Of a DNA stretch of 55,471 nt, positions 35,519 to 44,365 are shown in pieces. The notes beneath the pieces are model-generated. The model worked only from the letters and a program-made list of their open reading frames with translations. It did no database searches and was not told the DNA's origin. Source of the stretch: Bacillus sp. IITD106 (lineage in GTDB: Bacteria > Bacillota > Bacilli > Bacillales > Bacillaceae_C). A program made the position numbers and the translations under genes. The DNA is taken from the NCBI RefSeq assembly GCF_019459225.1, contig NZ_JAIAZY010000032.1, positions 1 through 55,471 of the forward strand, read 5' to 3'. Numbering within the stretch: the stretch's first letter is position 1; each line of letters opens with the position of its first letter.

Positions 35519-35549
35519 AGAACCGGGCGAGTTTTTGCCCGGTTTTTAA
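35519..35549. terminator. Bidirectional terminator after the UbiA gene
   Basis: AAACCGGGC and GCCCGGTTT form a strong stem. T-rich tails lie on both sides; the UbiA stop codon lies at its edge. Confidence 0.8.
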
Positions 35550-36466
35550 ATGTTAAACGTTAAAATAGAGGCGATGGTCATTGCAATTCCAGTAATAATA
35601 TAAATTTGAATCGTTTTTTGATTGGCCTCCAATAACTTTGGAATGTTATTCTTTTGCTTTTTTGTGATATTAATAGATTTAACGGCAAGTGGTGTACTAA
35701 TTAAGCCTAACAACCAAATTGGATTTTTATATAAAATGGCTAGATACACTAAACTTACATAAGCTCCGATAAATAAGAGTGCATAAATGATGACGCCGTT
35801 TTCTTTCCCAATCCTAACTAGCCAGTTACGTTTCCCACCTTTTATATCGGCTTCATAATCTGGATATTGGTTTATCCAAAGAACAGCTGTAATTAAAAAT
35901 GCGACAGGAAGACCAGCAATTAAAACTAACCAGTTCCAAGTTCCAGTAAGTAATAAAAATGTCCCACACATAATTAATGGTCCAAATGCTAAACCTACCG
36001 CAAGCTCACCCATGCCGCGATAATTCAATTTGAAAGGTGGAACACTATAGAAGATTGCTAGAGCGAGTCCAACTACACCAACCCAAAAAATTGAAGGTTC
36101 TCTTAATATTGTGATGAATATTCCAATGATTAAAGCTCCAAGCAAGGTAAGGACTGCAATAACCATCGTTTCTTTCATGGTTAATTTTCCATCTACAATC
36201 GTTTTTTTGCCTCCACTGAAAGGATTTCTCTTGTCTTCTGTAATAAAACGATCCACTCCAGTTTGATAGTCAACAAATTCATTTACAGCGTTTTTACCAA
36301 TTTCAATTAAGTAAATTCCTAGAAGGGCAAGTACAAACCAGCCAATATCTATTGTTCTTGTATAACCATAAGACAAAGCAGCAGCAATAAACATTGGTAT
36401 TGTTGATGCAATCCAAATTTTAGGATCAGATAATTGCCAAAAGCCTTGCCAAATTCTTTCCATCAT
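35546..36466 (-). CDS. UbiA family prenyltransferase, DHNA-type (candidate DmkA of the EET pathway)
   Basis: A 306-residue enzyme with about eight membrane helices that attaches a polyprenyl chain to an aromatic acid. The two Mg2+-diphosphate motifs are NEFVDYQTGVD (about residues 61-71) and NQYPDYEADIKGG. It is MenA-like but clearly different from B. subtilis MenA around the first motif (KRNPFSGGKKTIVDGKLT). EET-positive Gram-positives such as Listeria carry an extra prenyltransferase, DmkA, that makes a demethylmenaquinone for this pathway. The gene lies 7 kb from the EET cluster and has a matching operator, which supports that role; a housekeeping role is possible. ATG 36466 follows GAGGGTGA. 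Confidence 0.8.
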   Translation of the reverse strand: MMERIWQGFWQLSDPKIWIASTIPMFIAAALSYGYTRTIDIGWFVLALLGIYLIEIGKNAVNEFVDYQTGVDRFITEDKRNPFSGGKKTIVDGKLTMKETMVIAVLTLLGALIIGIFITILREPSIFWVGVVGLALAIFYSVPPFKLNYRGMGELAVGLAFGPLIMCGTFLLLTGTWNWLVLIAGLPVAFLITAVLWINQYPDYEADIKGGKRNWLVRIGKENGVIIYALLFIGAYVSLVYLAILYKNPIWLLGLISTPLAVKSINITKKQKNNIPKLLEANQKTIQIYIITGIAMTIASILTFNI

Positions 36467-36495
36467 GGTCACCCTCATTCAAAATAGTGTATTTA

Positions 36496-36521
36496 GATAT
36501 TGTGAAATACTTCACAATATC
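36496..36521. promoter_or_regulatory. Perfect Rex-type (or Fnr-type) operator upstream of the UbiA gene
   Basis: A 26-bp perfect palindrome whose core, TTGTGAAATACTTCACAA, equals the Rex consensus TTGTGAA-N4-TTCACAA. It also satisfies the Fnr form TGTGA-N6-TCACA. It lies 30 bp before the UbiA start. A half-site, TTTTGTGAAATAATAAGG, lies about 75 bp further on towards the MoxR gene. Confidence 0.85.
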
Positions 36522-36731
36522 TACTTTTATTTTAGCATATTTTTCATGAAAGAGAATCATTTATTTTACTTTTCTATTGATATTTTGTGAAATAATAAGG
36601 ACTAAAACGCGAAACGAATGATTTATTTTGTTAAAATGTTAATGGATGAAAACATATGCGTAATTTATTTTCGTGATTAATACTATTTACTCCTATACAA
36701 TTTTGAATAGATGAAGAAAGGAAACATCATT

Positions 36732-37598
36732 ATGAGCATACCCGACAAAATAAAAAACTTGATTGACGAAAGACGAGTTGCTTTTTCAAATAATAACGAA
36801 AAAATAACTGGAAAAGAAGGATTTATTTCAGCAGATGATGATATATTAACCGATGCAGTAATTGCATTATCGTTAGGAAAAAATGTGCTGTTAAAAGGAC
36901 CGACTGGTTCTGGTAAAACTAAATTGGCGGAAACACTTTCTACTATTTTCAATCAGCCAATGCATAGTATTAATTGCTCCGTTGATATGGATGCAGAGGC
37001 ATTGCTTGGTTTTAAAACGATTGGCCAGAAGGATGGGAAAAATACGATTGAATTCGTGCCTGGTCCAGTCATAAAGGCGATGAACAAAGGACATTTATTG
37101 TATATCGATGAAATCAATATGGCGAAACCAGAAACATTGCCGATTTTAAATAGTGTATTGGATTATCGGAGAATGGTTTTTAATCCATTTACCGGAATTG
37201 TTGCAAAAGCGCAAAATCATTTTGGAGTCATTGCTGCTATTAACGAAGGATATATTGGCACTGTTCCACTAAACGAAGCGTTGAAAAATCGATTTGTCGT
37301 TATTGAAGTACCATATGTTCAAGGCGATATATTAAAAGAGGTCCTTTACAATGAGAGCATCTTAAAAGATCATGCAATGATTGAGAAATTTATCATTTTA
37401 TCTGAAGACTTAATTACCCAAGTCCGAAATGGGCAAATTCCGGAAGAAGCTGCCTCCATCAGGGCTTTAATTGATACATGTGACCTAGCTTCCTATATGC
37501 CGCCTTTGCGTGCAGTCAAAAGAGGGATTGCAGATAAATTAGAGGAGGAAAGAGAAAAAGCGGCTGTCATGAATATTGCGCAAACTTTATTTGTATAG
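36732..37598 (+). CDS. MoxR-type AAA+ ATPase (NorQ/YojN-like)
   Basis: A 288-residue AAA+ ATPase. Walker A is [14 protein letters not shown], Walker B is [13 protein letters not shown], and the C-terminal lid has the MoxR pattern. Such ATPases work with a VWA partner as chaperone or metal-inserting pair; NorQ activates nitric oxide reductase. The VWA partner is the next gene, and its GTG start follows the ATPase stop within 15 bp. B. subtilis has the same pair (yojN-yojO) near odhAB. AAAGGA lies 9 bp before ATG 36732. Confidence 0.87.
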   Translation: MSIPDKIKNLIDERRVAFSNNNEKITGKEGFISADDDILTDAVIALSLGKNVLLKGPTGSGKTKLAETLSTIFNQPMHSINCSVDMDAEALLGFKTIGQKDGKNTIEFVPGPVIKAMNKGHLLYIDEINMAKPETLPILNSVLDYRRMVFNPFTGIVAKAQNHFGVIAAINEGYIGTVPLNEALKNRFVVIEVPYVQGDILKEVLYNESILKDHAMIEKFIILSEDLITQVRNGQIPEEAASIRALIDTCDLASYMPPLRAVKRGIADKLEEEREKAAVMNIAQTLFV

Positions 37599-37610
37599 GT
37601 GGTGGCTCAT

Positions 37611-39530
37611 GTGAATATGTATCGATTTATCGATTTTAATGACGAGAAAATAGATTCGTTATTATTAATGGAATTGGCCGATTTGACAAAAACTTTGGCG
37701 AAAGATCAAGAATACATTACAGAGTTTCGTGTCCATTCATATATTAGTAAAGATGAAAAGAAAATATATGTCAGTCATTTTTGGAATCATCGTCCTGAAA
37801 TGATTATGCGGGCCGGAATGAAAAGTGATGTTTTTTTACGGGCATTCGGAAATATGTATTATACAGAGGATCAAGTCATTGTCCGTTACGGAAATTGGTG
37901 TGATGCAACCAAAATTCCCCGCTTTGCGAAACAGCTTTTTGTCCTTGCTGAAGATATTAGAATAGAAGAAATATGTAAGAAAATTCGTCCAGGAATGACG
38001 AAAGAATTTCGAATAAGACGTGAAATTTACAACAATTATTTTGAAACCCAGTTAAAAGTGAATACAGAAAGAAGCCTATTTCTTGATGCCATTTATAACT
38101 TAATATATTTAATGATGAATAGCGACACACCTATTTTTGCTGTACCTGATTTACATGAAAATGCTGAGTCATTTCTGCCATTAATTAGAAGTAGAATTGA
38201 ACGTTTTTATGATGCCGCTTCAACTCATGAAATAGCTGAAATTTGTAAATCAATGGTGATGTTGCTAGAGGAAAATACAAATCGGGATATGGTGAATGAA
38301 TATTTCCATCTTTCTTTACAGACAATTGAAAAGCAAGAGATGTTTTACGACGATCTACTAAGAAAAGACCCACTTGTGAACGACGATGAGGCAGATGAAA
38401 AAAGCAGCGGTAAAGAAGATATAGTTGATGAAGAACTGAAAACTTGGCACCGCGAGACGAAAACACCCGGTGAAGTATTCCTCCAATTTAATTTAGATCA
38501 AGGGACAAAAACGGATATGCTGACAAATGAGGCAAGAGAAGGGGAAGCTGGGGATCAGGCATTAGCCATCGTTCAGGGATCCGCAAAGAAAACGTCAAAT
38601 AAGGATTTTTCAAATTTAGAGACAAAAAATAAAATAGAGATGGAAGGAAATAAAAGGAGCGCACCATATGGTGTAGAAAATAAACATGCTGAGGCAATTT
38701 TTTTATCTAAGCTTCCACCTTCTACTAAACAAATATCTGAATATCAGCAATTAAAAAATGGCATTCAGGTCTACCAGAAACGCTTGAAAAAATCGATTGA
38801 TCTTACGTTAGAACATAAAAAAATCTTACCGCGTTCCGATTTGCAATACGGAAGGTTAAATAGAAAGTTGATTAGATTTTTTACGGATGAACAGCCTCGG
38901 GTTTTTCATAAGAAATTGGATGAATCAAAGGAAATCGATGCTGTTTTTAGCTTGCTTATTGATTGTTCCGCGTCGATGGAAGATAAAATGAACGAGACGA
39001 AAAAAGGAATTATATTGTTTCATGAGGCACTGAAATCAGTAAGAGTTCCACATGAAGTAACAGGATTCTGGGAGGATGCCAATGAAGCCTCGACAATGAG
39101 ACAACCGAACTACTTTAAGACAGTTATTGATTTTCCAACATCTTTAATGTCTCATTCAGGTCCTGAAATAATGGGACTGGAACCTGAGGAGGATAATCGT
39201 GATGGCTTCGCGATAAGGATCATGAGTGAGAGATTATTCAAAAGAAATGAAAAACAAAAATTTCTAATCGTATTTTCAGATGGGGAGCCAGCAGCATATG
39301 GATATGACCGAAATGGGATTGTGGACACACATGAAGCTGTTACAGAGGCAAGAAAAAAAGGGATTGAAGTATTCAATATTTTTCTTTCTCAACATGGAGT
39401 AGGGGACGAACAGCGGAAGGTTTTCCAAAATATTTATGGTCCATACAGTTTAGTTGCACCAACAGTTGCTGAGTTGCCAAATCTGCTTCTCCCACTTCTA
39501 AAAAAATTACTATTAAAAGCAATATTATAA
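37611..39530 (+). CDS. VWA-domain protein, NorD/YojO-like
   Basis: A 639-residue protein with a helical N-terminal region (FRVHSYISKDEKKIYVSHFW), an acidic/lysine-rich middle and a C-terminal von Willebrand A domain from about residue 445. The MIDAS metal site is LLIDCSASMEDK and continues at VFSDGEPAAYGY. It is the partner of the MoxR ATPase just upstream. Target complexes are unknown; NorD acts on the NorBC reductase, but no nor genes are in the window. I prefer GTG 37611 (AGGTGG 8 bp upstream); GTG 37599 and ATG 37617 are alternatives. Confidence 0.85.
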   Translation: MNMYRFIDFNDEKIDSLLLMELADLTKTLAKDQEYITEFRVHSYISKDEKKIYVSHFWNHRPEMIMRAGMKSDVFLRAFGNMYYTEDQVIVRYGNWCDATKIPRFAKQLFVLAEDIRIEEICKKIRPGMTKEFRIRREIYNNYFETQLKVNTERSLFLDAIYNLIYLMMNSDTPIFAVPDLHENAESFLPLIRSRIERFYDAASTHEIAEICKSMVMLLEENTNRDMVNEYFHLSLQTIEKQEMFYDDLLRKDPLVNDDEADEKSSGKEDIVDEELKTWHRETKTPGEVFLQFNLDQGTKTDMLTNEAREGEAGDQALAIVQGSAKKTSNKDFSNLETKNKIEMEGNKRSAPYGVENKHAEAIFLSKLPPSTKQISEYQQLKNGIQVYQKRLKKSIDLTLEHKKILPRSDLQYGRLNRKLIRFFTDEQPRVFHKKLDESKEIDAVFSLLIDCSASMEDKMNETKKGIILFHEALKSVRVPHEVTGFWEDANEASTMRQPNYFKTVIDFPTSLMSHSGPEIMGLEPEEDNRDGFAIRIMSERLFKRNEKQKFLIVFSDGEPAAYGYDRNGIVDTHEAVTEARKKGIEVFNIFLSQHGVGDEQRKVFQNIYGPYSLVAPTVAELPNLLLPLLKKLLLKAIL

Positions 39531-39551
39531 GGCTGTCCAGAGACAGCCTTA
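39529..39551. terminator. Hairpin between the VWA and TPM genes
   Basis: AAGGCTGTC and GACAGCCTT form a 9-bp stem. Neither strand has a proper T run, so termination efficiency is uncertain. Confidence 0.5.
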
Positions 39552-40268
39552 TATTCTTGATCGCTTTTTTAATAATTTTCTTCCAATTTTTCTTATGATT
39601 ACAACAAGTATTCTTAAGGTTGTTTTTAAAATCTTACCCTTTAAAAATCGATAATCTAAATAAATGATTCCAAGGACTATGAATAAAAAGATTATGAGTG
39701 ACCAACGGCCCTTTCCGTCATTATATCCATATTCGAAGCTTTCCGTTTTTACAGACTTTTTAAGCTTGTATTCAGCACCAACTTCATTAAACAGCTTTTT
39801 ATATGTATTCGTAATAGCTTGTGAGAGTTCTCCATTCTCTAAATAAGGCAACGCGTGGGTATCCAAAATTTTGCCTATGACTTTATCATTTAATCTATCT
39901 TTTAATCCCGACCCTACTTCAATATATATTTTGCGGTCGTTTAATGAAAACAGCAAAAGAACCCCGTTATCCTCTGTTTGACTCCCTAACTCATACTCTT
40001 TCAAAGCTTTTGAAGCGAATTCCCCTATTGGAGCCTTTTCAAGGGAGTTGACGGTCAAAACAGCAATTTGTGCTTCGGACTCTTTATCCAGATATGTACC
40101 GAGCTTTATTAATTCTTTCTTTTGTGCTGCACTTAAAATCTTGGCAAAATCTTGTACATATATATCACCGACTGGATTAGGCACTGTTTCAGCATACGAA
40201 TGTTTATTTGTTGTAAGAAAGATTGCCGTAAAAACGAATAAGATAAAAAGGAGATGCGTCTTTTTCAT
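39549..40268 (-). CDS. TPM-domain protein (YgcG family), membrane anchored
   Basis: A 239-residue protein with a signal peptide (MKKTHLLFILFVFTAIFL), an extracytoplasmic TPM phosphatase-like domain (IYVQDFAKILSAAQKKEL, DNGVLLLFSLNDRKIYIEVGSGLKDRLND) and a C-terminal membrane helix followed by a strongly basic tail (RKIGRKLLKKRSRI). TPM proteins are linked to photosystem repair in plants and are of unknown role in Bacillus. The start is ATG 40268 behind GGAG. Confidence 0.85.
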   Translation of the reverse strand: MKKTHLLFILFVFTAIFLTTNKHSYAETVPNPVGDIYVQDFAKILSAAQKKELIKLGTYLDKESEAQIAVLTVNSLEKAPIGEFASKALKEYELGSQTEDNGVLLLFSLNDRKIYIEVGSGLKDRLNDKVIGKILDTHALPYLENGELSQAITNTYKKLFNEVGAEYKLKKSVKTESFEYGYNDGKGRWSLIIFLFIVLGIIYLDYRFLKGKILKTTLRILVVIIRKIGRKLLKKRSRI

Positions 40269-40339
40269 CAATCTCCATCCCTTCAAGAACAATACGTTTA
40301 TTTTATAATATTGCTCGAATATTGTCACTTACTCATATT

Positions 40340-40510
40340 CGCATTATTAGAGGATGTTCAAAAAGCCCGATAAAAATGACACTTCGAATTTCTTCGTTGG
40401 CTTGTTTCTCCGCTGCTCATGTATATAAAAGCATACATTCCGCTGCTCAAACTGCGCCGCCTCGAAATTCTTGGTCCTTTTTATCCTCCTTTTTGAGCAC
40501 GCATTATTAG
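40340..40510. mobile_element. MITE-like element with 11-bp target duplications
   Basis: CGCATTATTAG occurs at 40340-40350 and again at 40500-40510, flanking about 149 bp. The ends are imperfect inverted repeats: left TGTTCAAAAAG-CCC-GATAAAAA, right (reversed) TGCTCAAAAAG-GAG-GATAAAAA. Inner parts also pair (GAATTTCTTCG / CGAAATTC; TGTATATAAAAGCATACA). No coding capacity. This looks like a non-autonomous transposon copy in the moaA promoter region. Confidence 0.75.
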
Positions 40511-40574
40511 TGATAATAGAGCGAAAATGATACAATGAAAAAAATGTAAGTCAGATAGGAGTTGATCTGTAGGA

Positions 40575-41579
40575 ATGGTTAAAGACAAACTAAGACGTCC
40601 ACTGCATGATCTCAGAATATCTGTTACGGATAAATGTAATTTTCGTTGTCAATATTGCATGCCGGCAGAAATATTTGGTTCTGATTACAAATTTTTAAAT
40701 AAAGATGAAGTTTTATCTTTTGAAGAGATTGAAAGATTGGCCAATATATTTAGTAAGCTCGGCGTTAAAAAGCTTAGAATAACAGGTGGGGAGCCGTTAA
40801 TGAGAAAAAATATCGCATTGTTAATTTCCAAGCTTAATCAAATAGAGGGCATCACAGACATTGGGTTAACAACGAACGGGGTATTGCTTGTCAAACAGTC
40901 GCAAGAATTATATGACGCAGGATTACGCAGATTGAATATTAGTTTAGATGCTTTAGATAATCAAATTTTCCAAAAAATGAATGGTCGCGGAGTTAAATCG
41001 GATGTTGTATTAAGAGGTATCGAAGCAGCATTAAATACCGGATTTTCCGTTAAAGTTAATATGGTAGTTCAAAAAGGAGTAAATGATAGCCAAATTATTC
41101 CGATGGCAAAACATTTTCGAGATATGGGAATTACGTTAAGATTTATCGAGTTTATGGATGTTGGAAATACAAATGGATGGAATTGGGATCAAGTAGTTAC
41201 AAAAAAAGAAATCTATAATCTCTTATCCGAACACTTTACGTTAAAACCCGTTAATGCTGATTATTATGGGGAAGTGGCGAAACGTTATAAATATGAAGAT
41301 AGTGAAGCAGAAATAGGATTTATTACTTCTGTATCTGAATCTTTCTGTTCAACCTGCACGAGGGCAAGAATCTCCGCGGATGGAAAATTCTACACATGCC
41401 TATTTGCAGCAAAAGGACATGACTTAAGAGCGCTCTTGCGAAAAAATGATGATGACGAGCAAATACTGAACGAAATATGTGAGATTTGGCAAAATAGACT
41501 TGATCGTTATTCAGACGAAAGAGTACTAGGTGCTGTCTCATCATCTAAAAAAATTGAAATGTCATATATCGGAGGTTAA
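40575..41579 (+). CDS. moaA: GTP 3',8-cyclase MoaA
   Basis: Radical-SAM enzyme for the first step of molybdenum cofactor synthesis, 334 residues. The N-terminal cluster ligands are CNFRCQYC, and the second cluster is in [18 protein letters not shown]. The C-terminal Gly-Gly (YIGG) needed for activity is present. The MITE lies just upstream and may affect its promoter. moeA follows within 21 bp. Product cPMP needs MoaC and others encoded elsewhere. Confidence 0.95.
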   Translation: MVKDKLRRPLHDLRISVTDKCNFRCQYCMPAEIFGSDYKFLNKDEVLSFEEIERLANIFSKLGVKKLRITGGEPLMRKNIALLISKLNQIEGITDIGLTTNGVLLVKQSQELYDAGLRRLNISLDALDNQIFQKMNGRGVKSDVVLRGIEAALNTGFSVKVNMVVQKGVNDSQIIPMAKHFRDMGITLRFIEFMDVGNTNGWNWDQVVTKKEIYNLLSEHFTLKPVNADYYGEVAKRYKYEDSEAEIGFITSVSESFCSTCTRARISADGKFYTCLFAAKGHDLRALLRKNDDDEQILNEICEIWQNRLDRYSDERVLGAVSSSKKIEMSYIGG

Positions 41580-41599
41580 ACAAAGAGGAGGTGCGTATA

Positions 41600-42889
41600 A
41601 TGGTTGAGCGAAGAAAGCCAATTTGGGTAAAAGAAGCAATTGATTATGTAATGAATTATAAAAAACACGGGGCAATTGAAATCGTTTCTTTAGATGATTG
41701 CGATGGCCGATTTTTAGCAGAGCCATTAGTAGCAGATCATGATGTACCGCCATTTGATCGCTCTCCTTATGACGGATTTGCTTTACGGTCAAAAGATACT
41801 AAAAATGCATCAAGAGAGAATCCGCTAATCTTTAAAGTAATCGATGAAATTGGGGCTGGGCAAGTAAGTCCATATAAAGTTGGACATATGGAAGCGATTA
41901 GAATTATGACCGGCGCGCAAATTCCAGATGAAGCAGACTGTGTTATTATGCTGGAGTTGACGAAGGAAAAGAAGGACAGCGAAGGAACGAGTATCACTAT
42001 TAAACGATCTTTAAATAAAGGAGAAAATATTTCCTTTCAAGGCGAGGATACAAAAAAAGGAAGTCCACTTATCAATAGAGGGACCGCGATTAATCCTGGG
42101 ATAAAAGCATTGCTTGCTACATTCGGATATAGCAAAGTAAAAGTATCCAACAGCCCTTTAATTGGAATAATTGCGACCGGAAGCGAGCTGTTAAATCCCG
42201 ACGAAAAGTTGAAGCCTGGAAAAATCCGCAATAGCAACGGCTATATGATTGAATCGCAAATAGTAAGAGCAGGCGCACGCTATAAACGGTACGGGTCAGT
42301 ATCAGATAATATAGATAACCTGACTGAAACGATTAAGGAAGCAATAGATGAATGTGATGTATTAATTACAACTGGCGGTGTTTCAGTAGGAGATTATGAT
42401 TATTTGCCCGAAATTTATCAACGTTTAGGAGCAAATCTTTTATTTAATAAAATTGCAATGCGTCCAGGCAGTGTAACGAGCTGCGCTGAAAAAGACGGAA
42501 AATTGTTATTCGGGCTGTCAGGGAATCCATCTGCCTGCTACATTGGCTTTGAATTATTTGTACGTCCATATATTCGATATTGGCTTCGTTCCGAGCAACC
42601 ATTTTTACGTTTCATAAGTGGTACCTTACATAATGATTTTCCCAAACCAAACCCATTCAGCAGATTTGTCCGCGGGAAAATTGTTTATGAGAATGGACAA
42701 GTATTTGTTGAGCCCGTAGGTTTAGATAAGTCTGGGGTTGTCACATCCCTTGCTTGGGCGGATTGTTTAATCATACTTCCCGGAGGAACGAGGGGCTATA
42801 TGAAAGGTGATCAGGTAGAGCTTTTACTGCTTGAAGATCAACAAGGAAGTGAAAAGCCATGGGTGGAAGCAAAGTTTTCCAAATCGTAG
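41600..42889 (+). CDS. moeA: Molybdopterin molybdenumtransferase MoeA
   Basis: Inserts molybdate into molybdopterin-AMP, 429 residues. Landmarks are PPFDRSPYDGFALR, GAQIPDEADCVIMLE, IATGSELL, TTGGVSVGDYDYL and FGLSGNPSACYIGF. The start ATG 41600 lies 7 bp behind AGGAGG. The longer frame from 41591 overlaps that site. It is the second gene of moaA-moeA-mobB and overlaps mobB by 31 bp. Confidence 0.95.
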   Translation: MVERRKPIWVKEAIDYVMNYKKHGAIEIVSLDDCDGRFLAEPLVADHDVPPFDRSPYDGFALRSKDTKNASRENPLIFKVIDEIGAGQVSPYKVGHMEAIRIMTGAQIPDEADCVIMLELTKEKKDSEGTSITIKRSLNKGENISFQGEDTKKGSPLINRGTAINPGIKALLATFGYSKVKVSNSPLIGIIATGSELLNPDEKLKPGKIRNSNGYMIESQIVRAGARYKRYGSVSDNIDNLTETIKEAIDECDVLITTGGVSVGDYDYLPEIYQRLGANLLFNKIAMRPGSVTSCAEKDGKLLFGLSGNPSACYIGFELFVRPYIRYWLRSEQPFLRFISGTLHNDFPKPNPFSRFVRGKIVYENGQVFVEPVGLDKSGVVTSLAWADCLIILPGGTRGYMKGDQVELLLLEDQQGSEKPWVEAKFSKS

Positions 42890-43377
42890 GATACAAAAAT
42901 AGTGGAAAAACAACTTTAATGGAAAAATTGATTGAATCGGGAAATGAGAGGGGATTGCGAGTTGGGTCGATCAAGCACCACGGGCATGGCGGACCACTTG
43001 ATTCATCTTACGTAAACAATGACTCTAGGCGTCACAACCTTGCAGGTTCTATTGTTTCCAGTGTAGCGGGGGACGGCACATTACTCATTGAAGCAGCAAA
43101 AAACAATTGGAAGCTTGATGAGATCATTCATGTTTATCACCATTTTGATTTGGATTTAATACTTGTTGAAGGATATAAACAATCTCCTTATCCAAAAGCT
43201 GTATTGATTAGAAATGAAAAAGATCTTGCTTTACTTGATCATCTCACTAATATAAAGGTTGTTATTAGTTTGATTCCAATTGAATCCAATCATCGAGTTT
43301 TTTTTCAGGAGCAGGTGGACGAATTTATAGATTTCTTTTACAGCTGGATTTTCTTAGAACTAACCTCTTCTAAATAA
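42859..43377 (+). CDS. mobB: Molybdopterin-guanine dinucleotide biosynthesis adaptor MobB
   Basis: A GTP-binding helper of MobA in forming molybdopterin guanine dinucleotide, 172 residues. The P-loop is GYKNSGKTTLMEKLI, followed by SIKHHGHG and LDLILVEGYKQSPYPKAVLI. It overlaps moeA by 31 bp, so is translationally coupled. Its 3' end overlaps the convergent eetB gene by 40 bp. MGD is used by nitrate reductase and other bacterial Mo enzymes, fitting anaerobic respiration. Confidence 0.92.
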   Translation: MGGSKVFQIVGYKNSGKTTLMEKLIESGNERGLRVGSIKHHGHGGPLDSSYVNNDSRRHNLAGSIVSSVAGDGTLLIEAAKNNWKLDEIIHVYHHFDLDLILVEGYKQSPYPKAVLIRNEKDLALLDHLTNIKVVISLIPIESNHRVFFQEQVDEFIDFFYSWIFLELTSSK

Positions 43378-43886
43378 CGATAATAATGTAATTTTTCAAT
43401 ATGAGTAAGTAAATAATTGGCGAAAACACCGATAGCGATACCTGATAAAATGCCGATAAATGATAATACCGGCAAGTAGAGAAGGACAGTCCACGTTTGG
43501 GCAATCCAACTCGCAACAACTAATTGCCCAATATTATGCAAAATCGCGCCAGTTACGCTAACCCCGATTAAACTAATTCGTTTTGGACCGAGCTTTTTAA
43601 CAAACAGCATGCCGAAAAAACTTAAAATAGCCCCTGAAGCAGAATACATAAAAGTGGAAATCGTACCACCAATAAGTGATGACAGAATGAGACGGATAGC
43701 AATTACTTTTCCGACATCTTTTGTAGACAAAGTATATAACGCCATGCAAGTAATAATATTAGCCAATCCTAATTTTGCTCCAGGAGCGAAAGCAAAAGGG
43801 AAGGGAATGGCCCTTTCAAGTAGACTGATGATGACAGCTTGGGAAGCTAATAACGCAATATAAACAATCCGTTGATTTTTCGTCAT
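43338..43886 (-). CDS. eetB: Gx transporter family membrane protein (EetB-like)
   Basis: A 182-residue protein with about five or six helices: IVYIALLASQAVIISLLERAIPFPFAFAPGAKLGLANI is the typical opening of the heptaprenyl-diphosphate-synthase-component-I/Gx family, which is related to S components of ECF transporters. In Listeria the homologue EetB belongs to the EET locus and is needed for electron transfer to iron. Here it is third in the unit ndh2-eetA-eetB (minus strand). GGGAGG lies 8 bp before the ATG. Its 3' end overlaps mobB. Confidence 0.85.
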   Translation of the reverse strand: MTKNQRIVYIALLASQAVIISLLERAIPFPFAFAPGAKLGLANIITCMALYTLSTKDVGKVIAIRLILSSLIGGTISTFMYSASGAILSFFGMLFVKKLGPKRISLIGVSVTGAILHNIGQLVVASWIAQTWTVLLYLPVLSFIGILSGIAIGVFANYLLTHIEKLHYYRYLEEVSSKKIQL

Positions 43887-43905
43887 AGAACTCGCCTCCC
43901 TTTTG

Positions 43906-44322
43906 TCACGAACTAATAATCATTTCTTCTGAAGGGCCGTCAATTGCTTTAATTTCAATGACTAATTTATGAGGTAAGCATACGATTGTTTGACCCGGCT
44001 TCGAAATCGCTCTCGTTCTCACACAGACTTGATCGGAACAATTTGCACTTTTCATACGAACTTGATTATTTTTTATTTCGATTACATTAATATCGTTATC
44101 GTCACTTTTTATTTCAAAACTTTCTGTCCCAGTATGATTGGAAAGTTCGACTTCTTTTACGATTTCCTTATTAACTGTGATCACTGCTACATAACGAGAA
44201 CTAGCTTCGATTTTACCTGCTTGGACATAACTAAAAATAAGGAATGGTAAGAAGGAAAGCAGAATGAGAGAGATGGTAATGAATACATCCCACTTTTTCA
44301 ACATTAGAAAAAAATCTCTCAT
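43906..44322 (-). CDS. eetA: NusG domain II-containing protein (EetA-like)
   Basis: A 138-residue protein with one N-terminal membrane helix (VFITISLILLSFLPFLIFSYV) and an exported NusG-domain-II-like fold with three conserved cysteines: CSDQVC...TIVCLPHKLVIEI. In Listeria the homologue EetA is required for flavin-based EET. It lies between ndh2 and eetB on the same strand, 19 bp from the next gene. AAGGAGG precedes the ATG. The fold is clear, the molecular role is not known. Confidence 0.86.
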   Translation of the reverse strand: MRDFFLMLKKWDVFITISLILLSFLPFLIFSYVQAGKIEASSRYVAVITVNKEIVKEVELSNHTGTESFEIKSDDNDINVIEIKNNQVRMKSANCSDQVCVRTRAISKPGQTIVCLPHKLVIEIKAIDGPSEEMIISS

Positions 44323-44365
44323 CGTTATTTCCTCCTTACCTTTTTGTTATAAGAAAATCCTATCG

